DNA from: a virus
Length of the DNA stretch: 24,012 nt
IMG/VR virus record: IMGVR_UViG_3300032516_000199
Coordinates: 1-24,012 of that record
Strand: one strand, 5' to 3'
Shown: positions 13,501-19,658 of the stretch, piece by piece
Layout: every line of letters begins with the position of its first letter
How positions within the stretch are numbered: the first letter of the stretch is position 1
Notes under the pieces: generated by a model
The model's input: the letters and a program-made list of their open reading frames with translations, nothing else
Database searches by the model: none
Told to the model about the DNA's origin: nothing
Program-made: the position numbers and the translations under genes

Positions 13501-14026
13501 CGGTGAAAGCGGCGACCGCATTGTCGTTGTTGACCATCACGAGGTTGATCGCCAACCTCTCAATGTCCGTCGTCACGACAGTCGCAGCCGTGATCGTGCC
13601 GCCAAACCCCTTCGACACCGTGAACGTGCCCGCCGTCGTGTTTTCGAGGATTTGCGCTATCGACGTGCCGGCGTTGACGGCCGAGAACTCATAGCTTCGG
13701 ACATACAGGTCGTCGCCCGACGCGTTACTTCCTGTCGCGGTGTGCGTCGACCCGGTGCTTGTCGTGCGTCCAACCCACAGCTTCTGGAAGGCCGCGGAAG
13801 CCGTGCCGACGCTGAACTCGCCAATCAGATCCCAAACGTTTGCCGTACCAGCAAGGTTCTTGATCCCCGATGCGCTGTCGATAACAGCGCCACCCGTCGG
13901 CCCGTCCTCCCCCACCTGCAAGATGACGAGGTTCCCCGCCGTCGCAGCAGCCGGGCCCGCATACGTCCAGCCGCCCGTCGCGTCGGTGATGCCCGTTCCC
14001 GCGTTGACGTAAGACGGTCTTGCCAT
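10523..14026 (-). CDS. giant Ala/Thr-rich tandem-repeat virion protein (fibre-like)
   Basis: This 1167-aa protein has three parts. Residues 1-225 resemble a beta-rich phage structural domain (GNLVILQVGEDG, IERLAINLVMVNND). Residues about 226-392 look like a jelly-roll binding or anchor domain (MWGIPFTAAGTNLQSVVLS, NLVVEIQTDSAGSP, VVGTSYWIVTRR). Residues 403-1105 are 33 full tandem repeats, with a 34th partial unit to about 1119, on the pattern TGVRAxATAAxKPGT plus a 5-, 7- or 9-residue variable strand. A short tail (about 1120-1167) ends the protein. No signal peptide or membrane span is seen. Short TGV/GT beta repeats occur in other phage tail proteins, but this array is unusually long. The most likely role is a surface shaft or adhesin. 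It overlaps the 118-aa gene by one base (TAATG). Confidence 0.85.
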   Translation of the reverse strand: MARPSYVNAGTGITDATGGWTYAGPAAATAGNLVILQVGEDGPTGGAVIDSASGIKNLAGTANVWDLIGEFSVGTASAAFQKLWVGRTTSTGSTHTATGSNASGDDLYVRSYEFSAVNAGTSIAQILENTTAGTFTVSKGFGGTITAATVVTTDIERLAINLVMVNNDNAVAAFTGGYGGPWAEAVAEYSTATGTDATIQLQTATPEESYLTGTTALFGVQGATGIQEMWGIPFTAAGTNLQSVVLSCAAVGGSDPGDNLVVEIQTDSAGSPSGTPVGSSPTLAWSAMTAWGTFRDETFAVSATLVVGTSYWIVTRRSGARDAVNYYYLNGADPATVPGIPKSRSSGTWTPATSTSDMNYKPNYAAVTVGGPNTYGMALADSWGVVGFALKPVSSGITNISITGVRATATAAGKIGTVKYDYRLTGVRATATAAAKPGSPKVAATGVRATAAAAGKPGTVTAEQNIRITGVRAAATAAGKPGTVVFTSTVTGVRAAATAAAKPGTPKVAATGVRAAATAAAKPGSVAFTSTVTGVRAAATAAGTPGTPKVAATGVRAAATATANPGSISSGASITITGVRATATAAGKPGTPTIKIGGVRAAATVAANAGQVNFGISVTGVRAAATAAANAGTVRVSATGVRAAATAAGKSGTVSAAVTITGVRAAATAAGKPGTARISVTGVRATAAAAATAGSTRQTVSGARASATAAAKPGTVKLSVTGARAAATASGNAGSVSSGANMLITGVRATATAAGNKGSPKLALTGARALATAAATAGTVAFTSTVTGARAAATAAAKPGTIRIAVTGTRATATSTGNAGTLLNTVHLSVAGARATASAAGNPGTPKVAPTGVRAAATAAGTQGTVKVAVTGVRALATAVGNAGSLIVGGSVYVSGVRAVATAAAKNGALAYDCRLSGARAAATAAATAGAPKLSYLGVRAPAAAAARAGSPTILIPGRRAAASATGNAGTVSVVGPVSITGVRALATAAAGAGSPRLRLAAGIRATATAAATVGTPRISITGVRATATAAANGGTVNLSSSLAGSRALATATATAGAPRIRLSGVRATAAAAAAAGAPWLAISGSRATATAAGKVGYLSFTSYVVGVRALATASCNAGNAGAGAGPSFTYRTLAPGANGRTRTLILTDGEPTIVRMNGSRTKAPVG
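10670..12820 (-). repeat. in-frame tandem repeat array, about 34 units of 60-72 bp
   Basis: By hand parsing of the translation there are 33 full units: 17 of 20 aa, 9 of 22, 6 of 24 and one of 21, then a partial 14-aa unit. The conserved core of each is (T/S)G(V/A)RA-x-A-x-AAxKPG(T/S). The part after the core is a variable beta-like strand ending in a hydrophobic residue. At the DNA level units are diverged except near 12400-12660, where neighbouring two-unit blocks are nearly identical, showing recent copying. Confidence 0.92.
12400..12572. repeat. 47-bp perfect direct repeat, 126 bp apart, within the array
   Basis: Bases 12400-12446 and 12526-12572 are identical over 47 bases. The offset is 126 bp, exactly one 22-residue plus one 20-residue unit. 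This points to expansion by duplication of a two-unit block rather than single units. Confidence 0.85.
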
Positions 14027-14143
14027 CTACTTGTTCACCGCCGAAACGGTTCGGTCGATCGACACGGCGTCAGCCGCCAGAAACGGGTGTCAGCGTTCCC
14101 TCGTGATGATGCTGTGCCATGTGCCGGACGCTCCCGGCCCCGC

Positions 14144-14587
14144 TTACGCGACCGTGATCGCGCCCGCCGTCGTAGCCGGGACGACATACGTGAACGTGCC
14201 CGACGACACCGTTTGGGTTCCGCCGAACTCGACGTACATCAGCGCCTCCCACGACGTCGTCGTCCCTCCGGCCCGCCGGTTGTAAACGACCATGCTTGAC
14301 GCGCTGAAGCTCGCCGACGTCCACGTTGGGTCGTCGAAGTCCCAGCGGATCTCGTTCGTCGCAGCGTCATACGAGATAGTCGAGTTCGACACGGTCGCGC
14401 CCAACGTTGTGTAGCCGGTGCCTGTGATCTCTTTCGACATCACGCTCGTCACATAGCGGTGGTTGTCCTGGTCGACCGTGTATCCGGTCAACAGAACGGC
14501 GCCCAAAGGGCCGACGTTCAGGTTCACTGTGCCGCCGGCAAGCGCGTCCTTCAAGCCAAGCGGGTAAAAGACTGCTGTTACGGCCAT
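14144..14587 (-). CDS. phage structural protein, beta-sandwich type (147 aa)
   Basis: The ATG at 14587 has a GGAGG eight bases upstream that overlaps the end of the previous gene. The protein has the ordered features of a family common in phage virion regions: an opening about the encoded object (TAVFYPLGLKDALAGG), a turn TGYTVDQDNHRYVTSV, then SKEITGTGYTTLGATVS, a strand IRWDFDDPTWTSASF, and a final barrel segment GGTQTVSSGTFTYVVP. Related proteins are seen near tail-fibre and decoration genes; exact location is not established. It directly precedes the large repeat protein and may form its base or partner. Confidence 0.75.
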   Translation of the reverse strand: MAVTAVFYPLGLKDALAGGTVNLNVGPLGAVLLTGYTVDQDNHRYVTSVMSKEITGTGYTTLGATVSNSTISYDAATNEIRWDFDDPTWTSASFSASSMVVYNRRAGGTTTSWEALMYVEFGGTQTVSSGTFTYVVPATTAGAITVA

Positions 14588-14591
14588 TTCC

Positions 14592-15593
14592 CTATCCTCC
14601 GATTCCGGTTGCTCGTGCGGTCACACCGTCAATGATGACTGATGCGGTGGATGACAGCACCCGATTTTCCACGAGTTGCTCTAGCAGCCGAATCGCTTCG
14701 AGGGTGCCGTCGTCGCCGACGAAACGGTCTCGCCATTCGGCGGCACCGTCGTCGCCGTCGCAGGCGGCGACTATCAGCTCGTCGAGCTCGCCGTACTCGA
14801 CGTCGAGTGGGTAGCGCAGCAGATCAGCGTATAAGTCGGTGTTGTTGGGCCAACAGTAGGAGCCGTTCACGTAATCAGCCAGGTTCGTTTGGCCGAGCAT
14901 CACCGTAGGTTTGCCTGACGCTATTGCAGCTGCAGCGACCGATCCGGCGCCGACGACGACGTCGGCCTGCTGGACGAGCGCGAACGACTGCTGGAACTCC
15001 ATGTTCGGATTGTCGACGAACGCCACACCGGGATGCGCCCAAACGCCGTTCTTCCACAGCGGCCCGACGGACGTGACGGTGAGTTCGTAGCCGAGTTTGA
15101 GCAGATCCTTGTAAACGGCCTGGTTCAGCTTCGGGCCTGAATCGTGGCCGTTCGTGCCCGCGTGAACCATCTCCATGTTCGGATGCTGCGGTGCGAACAG
15201 CAGCCTGACGGGATTCTCGACCGGCTCGAACGGTCGCGCGGGTGAGAACAGCCAGCCGGTTTCCTTTTGCTTCAGCTCGAGGCCAAGCAACTGGGCAATC
15301 TCGATTGGCCCTCGTCCGTGCTCGAGCCGTAGGTCGACGTTCTCGTCGGGCGGGGTGAGGCCGTCGTAAACGAAGACGGTGGGTGCGCCGCCGTGCGGGT
15401 AGACCGCCACCTTCGCGCCCGCCTGCTTCGCGAGCCGGATCAGCTCCGGTCGAGGGTGCGCCCACGCCCAGTCGCAGTCGACGATCAGGACGTCGGTTCT
15501 GTCAACGGTTTCGGCGACCGTGTGTCCCTGTTCGACCAGCCGCTGCTGCAGATAGCTTCCTTTGCCGCAGTTTTGCCAGATCGCGAACCTCAT
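14592..15593 (-). CDS. GT-B-like glycosyltransferase or related sugar-phosphate transferase
   Basis: The start is the ATG at 15593 overlapping the GT2-like stop (ATGA), giving 333 aa. The longer open frame upstream is only a shadow of the GT2-like gene. The N-terminal domain begins MRFAIWQNCGKGSYLQQ and has strands such as VLIVDCDW and KVAVYPHGG. The C-terminal domain ends with a GT-B-type donor-binding pattern, DVVVGAGSVAAAAIASGKPTVMLG (residues 211-234, in two parts), with a small-residue turn followed by a Gly-Lys-Pro strand. The match is to the fold rather than a named family. Overlaps with two clear glycosyltransferases support a role in the same pathway. No catalytic base could be assigned. 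Confidence 0.62.
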   Translation of the reverse strand: MRFAIWQNCGKGSYLQQRLVEQGHTVAETVDRTDVLIVDCDWAWAHPRPELIRLAKQAGAKVAVYPHGGAPTVFVYDGLTPPDENVDLRLEHGRGPIEIAQLLGLELKQKETGWLFSPARPFEPVENPVRLLFAPQHPNMEMVHAGTNGHDSGPKLNQAVYKDLLKLGYELTVTSVGPLWKNGVWAHPGVAFVDNPNMEFQQSFALVQQADVVVGAGSVAAAAIASGKPTVMLGQTNLADYVNGSYCWPNNTDLYADLLRYPLDVEYGELDELIVAACDGDDGAAEWRDRFVGDDGTLEAIRLLEQLVENRVLSSTASVIIDGVTARATGIGG

Positions 15594-16213
15594 TTGAGCG
15601 TTTCCCGCACCTGGTCGCCGAACAGAACTCTGTTCGCCGCCAGCGCCAACTCGAATCGCACCTGATCCTGTCCGCCGGTGCGGCCGCCGAAGTGCCGCAA
15701 TCCCGGTCGCAGTTCGCGCAGCAGCATCCCTTGCATGCGCGCCTGGAACGACAGCGCGTTGTCGGAATAGTAGGCGGGGCCGGCGACGTCGTAGGTTTCG
15801 TCCCAGCCGCCAATTCGTCTTAGATCCTCCGTCATCGCCGCCAAACACCAGCCGTCGGCATACGGGTAGTCGACGTCGTCGACGGCGCCGTGCGGGTCGA
15901 AACGCAGCGGCGCCAGGATCACGCCCGGTTCGACGCGGTCGCGGATCTCCTGCAGCCATGTGGGTCGCAGCATCGCAACGTCGTTGTTGAGCATCACGAC
16001 GGCGTCGGTTTCGACAAGCGCGAGAGCGACGTTGTTGGTCGTGCAGAACCCCGACGGCTCCTCCATTCGGGCGGCCGCGAACTCGAGCGGCGGGTCGGAC
16101 GCGTCATCGACGATGACGAGCTGATCCGGTTTTCCCGTTTCGACGGCGGCGAAATAGTCGGGTGCGAGCTCAAGATGGTCGCGCCAAGCGGTACAGACAG
16201 CGATCGTCGTCAT
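15590..16213 (-). CDS. glycosyltransferase, GT-A fold, GT2-like
   Basis: This 207-aa protein shows GT2-family features. The first strand leads to LVIVDDASDPP (D36-D37, nucleotide binding). The metal-binding DXD-like segment is VVMLNNDVAML (N76-D78). The acceptor-side acidic motif is around GGWDETY (136-141), followed by AYYSDNALSFQARMQG and a late His (H174, LRHFGG). It is short but complete for the catalytic domain, with no membrane segment, so a soluble cytoplasmic enzyme is expected. It starts in an ATGA overlap with the GT4-like gene and ends in an ATGA overlap with the next gene, so the three are translationally coupled. Sugar donor and acceptor cannot be read from sequence. Confidence 0.87.
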   Translation of the reverse strand: MTTIAVCTAWRDHLELAPDYFAAVETGKPDQLVIVDDASDPPLEFAAARMEEPSGFCTTNNVALALVETDAVVMLNNDVAMLRPTWLQEIRDRVEPGVILAPLRFDPHGAVDDVDYPYADGWCLAAMTEDLRRIGGWDETYDVAGPAYYSDNALSFQARMQGMLLRELRPGLRHFGGRTGGQDQVRFELALAANRVLFGDQVRETLK

Positions 16214-17391
16214 GCTGCGATCCTGAGCGCCGGCACCTCACGCGGTCGCAGGACCAGATCGAGGGTCGGCAACCAATGCTCGACCATCACCCTGTCAACG
16301 TCATAGGCTGCGGCGAACGCGACGGCCTGCTCGGAAAGCCCTTCGGCGTCGTTGTAGGCGTTATCCATCGCCTCCGCGATGTCAGCCACATAGGGAACCT
16401 TCTGGTAGGCGCCCTGCATCTGATCCCACCATTTGTCGCCCTGCACGAGCCAGCCGGCGCCGCACAACTCCGTCATCGCCGTCCACTCCGTCGTTATCAC
16501 CGGCACGCCGCACGCCTGCGCCTCAATCAGAGGGATCCCGAACCCTTCCCCCATTGACGGCATCGCCAGCACGTCGAAACAGTTGATGATCTCGGCGATC
16601 ACGGGCTGCGGGATCCCCAACGCGAGCGCCAGCTGATCGGACGTTCGCATCGAGTCGGGGTCGATTCCGCACGACGACGCAAGCTGGATCAGGTTGACGC
16701 CGCCGTTTCGGCCATGCACGTCGGCGTGCACGTACATGACCGCGTCAGTGTGTTTCTTCCGAAGCTGTGCGAACGCCTCGAACACCTGCGGGAAACACTT
16801 ACGGGACGGCAGCCCCTGGTTGTTCGCGACCATGCCGACGACGAACGCGTCCGTCGGCACCTTCAGAGCGGTCCGCAAAGCGTCCCGCTCGTCGCGGCGA
16901 GGACGAAACGCCTTCGTGTCGACGGCGTGAGGAACGTACAGCGCCTCGAAGTCCGCCTGCTGCAACGCACCCAACCCGTGTTGAGACATTGCGATCGTCT
17001 GTGCGCCCGACTCGCGAAGAAACTGGCCGACCATCGGCGGCAGCGGATCGTGGTCGACTGGCGTCCAGCAGGCAAACCGGATGCCCTGCAGGTTCGGGAG
17101 CCCCTGCACGAGCGGCCACAGATCCTGCAGCGTCATCACGAGCGGTGCTGTGCGGTCGCCGCCCGCATGATGCCCTGCATATTCGCCCAGCAGCATGGCG
17201 CCGAAACGGGTGATGTCGGTCGGATAACACTTGATTCCGTTCCACTCGAGGCAGCCGCCCTCCAAACCGTAGAAACACGAGATCGCCATGTTGTGCCCCG
17301 CTTCCGCGAATCGCGGAACGAACATCGCCGTCTGATTCCCATATCCGCTGGTTGACCAGGGAGCGTTCGAAGACCAAACTATGTCAGCCAT
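16210..17391 (-). CDS. glycosyltransferase, GT-B fold, GT4-like
   Basis: I choose the ATG at 17391 (393 aa). It opens directly into the conserved N-terminal strand and loop (MADIVWSSNAPWSTSGYGNQ) and has an AAAGG upstream. An alternative ATG at 17421 adds ten residues and lacks a ribosome binding site. The C-terminal domain carries the nucleotide-sugar-binding signature of retaining GT4 enzymes: GMVANNQGLPSRK, then MPSMGEGFGIPLIEAQACG, containing the EX7E pair (E282 and E290). The acceptor is unknown. Similar enzymes occur in actinobacterial phage structural regions. Its stop overlaps the next start (ATGA), and it is the first of three coupled sugar-transfer genes. Likely targets are virion proteins, host cell-wall glycans or phage DNA; the first is favoured by context. 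Confidence 0.88.
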   Translation of the reverse strand: MADIVWSSNAPWSTSGYGNQTAMFVPRFAEAGHNMAISCFYGLEGGCLEWNGIKCYPTDITRFGAMLLGEYAGHHAGGDRTAPLVMTLQDLWPLVQGLPNLQGIRFACWTPVDHDPLPPMVGQFLRESGAQTIAMSQHGLGALQQADFEALYVPHAVDTKAFRPRRDERDALRTALKVPTDAFVVGMVANNQGLPSRKCFPQVFEAFAQLRKKHTDAVMYVHADVHGRNGGVNLIQLASSCGIDPDSMRTSDQLALALGIPQPVIAEIINCFDVLAMPSMGEGFGIPLIEAQACGVPVITTEWTAMTELCGAGWLVQGDKWWDQMQGAYQKVPYVADIAEAMDNAYNDAEGLSEQAVAFAAAYDVDRVMVEHWLPTLDLVLRPREVPALRIAA

Positions 17392-17438
17392 CAGGTCGTG
17401 CCTTTCGTCGCGGGGTGACATTCAACGTGCAATCAGGC

Positions 17439-17888
17439 TCATCCCAATTCGCAGATCACGTAGGAGGCTGTCGAGTAGTTCGATGTGCCTCCCACCGTGT
17501 TCAACGTGGACGTTTTGATCTGGTAGCCGGGGCCGAGGATCAGCCCGTCCGGTAGCGGTGCTGTGGCATGCACTCCGGTCGTGACGCCAGCACAAGCGGA
17601 CAGCGTCAGCCCGGGAGCCCACGTGTACGTGCACGTCGTCGAGACCGGCTGTCCGGAACCGGGGATGGCTCCGAACGACTCGAAGAACACTGTTCCGCCA
17701 GCGTTCGCGAGCTGCAACACGGGGATCGGAGTGCCTCCGGCGCCGCCCTTCACCAAAACCTGCTGCACCGACTTCAACGCCCAGTATTTTCCCGCCGGCA
17801 CGGTGTCGAGCTTCTCGAGGCCGGGGCTCGTGCCGCCCGTGAACGAGACGCCCCACTGGCCGATCGTTGACGGAAGAGGAAGACCCAT
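17439..17888 (-). CDS. beta-rich putative virion protein (149 aa)
   Basis: A 149-aa protein starts at the ATG sharing a base with the previous stop. The frame continues upstream through that gene without support, so this start is chosen. The sequence is rich in Gly, Thr, Ser and Val with alternating hydrophobic residues and no charged helices, for example VPAGKYWALKSVQQVLV, GGTVFFESFGAIP and LILGPGYQIKTSTLN. This is typical of a compact beta-sandwich or jelly-roll head decoration or fibre-base protein. I do not recognise a specific family. Its place between the capsid and glycosyltransferase genes fits a virion surface role, but that is inference. Confidence 0.7.
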   Translation of the reverse strand: MGLPLPSTIGQWGVSFTGGTSPGLEKLDTVPAGKYWALKSVQQVLVKGGAGGTPIPVLQLANAGGTVFFESFGAIPGSGQPVSTTCTYTWAPGLTLSACAGVTTGVHATAPLPDGLILGPGYQIKTSTLNTVGGTSNYSTASYVICELG

Positions 17889-18103
17889 CAGACTTTCACC
17901 ACCCTTCGCTCGCCGGGAGCCGCTGTCGCCTGCTCCACGTCGGAGCGGTACTGCGCCTCCGCTTCCATGAACTTTTCGGGAAACCGCAGGTAGATGTCGC
18001 TGTCCTCGCTGACGAGGGTGCGGCCCTCGCGGATCAGCTCGGATTTTCCGTCGACGGTCGTCCAGAACGACTCCCGGCAAATCATCATTTTCGCTGCTGA
18101 CAT
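17888..18103 (-). CDS. small conserved-type phage protein downstream of capsid (71 aa)
   Basis: A 71-aa protein starts at an ATG at 18103, just after the capsid gene and its hairpin. The frame is open further upstream, but that would run back across the hairpin and into the capsid gene in another frame, so the ATG at 18103 is preferred. An AAAGG lies about ten bases upstream. The product is charged, with a beta-like first half and a C-terminus QATAAPGERRVVKV. Small proteins with a similar basic ending often follow capsid genes in actinobacterial phages; their role is unknown. The stop shares one base with the next ATG (TGATG). Confidence 0.72.
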   Translation of the reverse strand: MSAAKMMICRESFWTTVDGKSELIREGRTLVSEDSDIYLRFPEKFMEAEAQYRSDVEQATAAPGERRVVKV

Positions 18104-18135
18104 CTTGGGGGTTCCCTTTCGTGTGTCGCGGTGTC

Positions 18136-18181
18136 CTGACAGGGGCGGGCGGCCCCGCGACAGCCCGCCCGCCCCGATCAG
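18136..18181 (-). terminator. GC-rich hairpin after the capsid gene
   Basis: Bases 18142-18152 and 18165-18175 are a perfect 11-bp inverted repeat (ggggcgggcgg / ccgcccgcccc) with a 12-base loop. Four further outer pairs (ctga/tcag) lie beyond a small internal loop. It sits in the 91-base gap between the capsid stop and the next small gene. No T-run follows on the minus strand, so it may be a partial terminator, an attenuator that lowers expression after the capsid gene, or an mRNA 3'-end stabiliser. Confidence 0.6.
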
Positions 18182-18194
18182 GTTCAGTGGCCTG

Positions 18195-19658
18195 CTACTG
18201 GATCGTCCCGACCCGGAATGCGTTCCGGTCGATGACGCCGGCCGAGTTGCGCCAGAACGCGACGAGCCCGGACTGGCCCCGCGGGTACGTGATGCCGCCC
18301 GTGGTGTTGCCGTTGAACAGATCCGGGATGATCCGGATCGACATTCCGATCCGATCGACGATCGCGAACTTGTTGAAGTCGCCGAACACACCCCACTTCA
18401 CGGTCGTCGCGAGACCCGGGCCGGCGGTGCCGACGCTCGACGCCTTGTAGGCGGGGTAGCCAAGCAACTGCGGCGGGTTCCCGTCGGCCAACTGCACCCA
18501 CAGGTTCGCGCCTCCCGCGGTGTCCAGCTGCCGCACCTTCGCGAACATTCCCGGGGTCGCGACCCAGGAGGCGTTCGGGATGTGCCGTGCCGGCAGATCC
18601 GACTCGAGGTTGTACAGGTCGACGACCGAGAACGCCGTCGCCGCTGACGACTGGTAGGTGACTGGGCCCGATGCCACGTCGCCATACAGGACGCCTCGCG
18701 GCTCGTTCGACGCGTGCCCGGTGCCGACGCTGAACTTGAGCGACTCCACCGTGTCCTTCGCATCCTGAATCTCGGCTGCGAGTGTTGACTCGAGCGAACC
18801 CCAGTCCTGCCCGATCTCGTATGAGAACGGAACGAACGCGTCGACGCGCTCGGGGATGATCGACGGGGCCGCCAGCGTCGGCGAGTTGTCCGTCATTATC
18901 GCGGCCTCAGCCCGGTAGTTCGCCGTGATGCCGCCCGACGTGACTCCCGACCACTGGTACGACGTCGTCGTGAACACGCGACTGATCTGCCGCAGCGGGT
19001 TCAGAGCTCCGTTCGACGTCGGGATGATCGTCGGGTCGAGGTCGACCGGAACGGCCGCCTGACCTGTTGCCGCCGCACCGACCGCCAACGCCCGCTGCTC
19101 CTCGTTCGTCATCGGCTGCGACGTGATGTGCTTCCAGAACGCCCGATGGTAGATTTCGGAGCCGGTCGTCAGGATCCGCTGAGCGATCTCCCTGTCGGGG
19201 CTGTCCTGCCCCAGGATCCGTTCGACGTGCGAGTTGATCTTGTCCTTGTCCGCCTGCGGGTGCGGATAGTCGAACGTCTCGAGCGCCCTCTTTGCGCCGT
19301 CGCCGAGCATCCGAAGCATCTGCGACTGGTCACGCGCGAGACCGTGGTAGGCGGTGACGTCGAACACGTTCTCCGGCGTCTTGTCCTTGCCGGCCCGGCG
19401 TGTCACATACACGTCTGCCGTCTGCGATCCCGCCTCCCGGGTGCCGCCGCCCGCCACCATCTTCTCGAGCCGCAGCTGCCGGTTCTCCTCGGCCAAACAG
19501 CGCTTGTCGAGGTCGTCCCACTCGGCCTCGAACTGATCCCATGCTGCCTGATCCTGGGCGGAAAGGACGGCGCCGCGGTTCTCGTTCGCGATCTCCTCGA
19601 GCTGCGCCTTGATCTCGTCCTGCCGCGCCCGCATCTCACCGATGCTGGTCGTGTCCAT
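18195..19658 (-). CDS. probable capsid-only product from internal start within the fusion gene
   Basis: An ATG at 19658 in the frame of the fusion gene (residue M320) is preceded by GGAGG with a 5-base spacer. It falls exactly where the acidic linker ends and the delta-domain coiled coil begins (MDTTSIGEMRARQDEIK). Initiation here would give a 487-aa scaffold-plus-capsid protein without the protease. That would let the phage make many capsid subunits per protease from one frame. The site is seen in the sequence; its use is inferred. Without it, protease and capsid would be made one to one and would need self-cleavage at the linker. Confidence 0.55.
   Translation of the reverse strand: MDTTSIGEMRARQDEIKAQLEEIANENRGAVLSAQDQAAWDQFEAEWDDLDKRCLAEENRQLRLEKMVAGGGTREAGSQTADVYVTRRAGKDKTPENVFDVTAYHGLARDQSQMLRMLGDGAKRALETFDYPHPQADKDKINSHVERILGQDSPDREIAQRILTTGSEIYHRAFWKHITSQPMTNEEQRALAVGAAATGQAAVPVDLDPTIIPTSNGALNPLRQISRVFTTTSYQWSGVTSGGITANYRAEAAIMTDNSPTLAAPSIIPERVDAFVPFSYEIGQDWGSLESTLAAEIQDAKDTVESLKFSVGTGHASNEPRGVLYGDVASGPVTYQSSAATAFSVVDLYNLESDLPARHIPNASWVATPGMFAKVRQLDTAGGANLWVQLADGNPPQLLGYPAYKASSVGTAGPGLATTVKWGVFGDFNKFAIVDRIGMSIRIIPDLFNGNTTGGITYPRGQSGLVAFWRNSAGVIDRNAFRVGTIQ

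Noticed and set aside
14027-14143. Gap of 117 bases before the repeat protein, with a 16-codon frame (MAQHHHEGTLTPVSGG)
   Set aside because: No convincing ribosome binding site and no recognisable pattern; treated as leader or spacer sequence.
14592-14645. C-terminus of the 333-aa protein (SVIIDGVTARATGIGG) looks slightly like a unit of the nearby repeat protein
   Set aside because: Only a few residues agree, and another gene lies between them. Chance similarity in Ala/Thr/Gly-rich sequence is sufficient.
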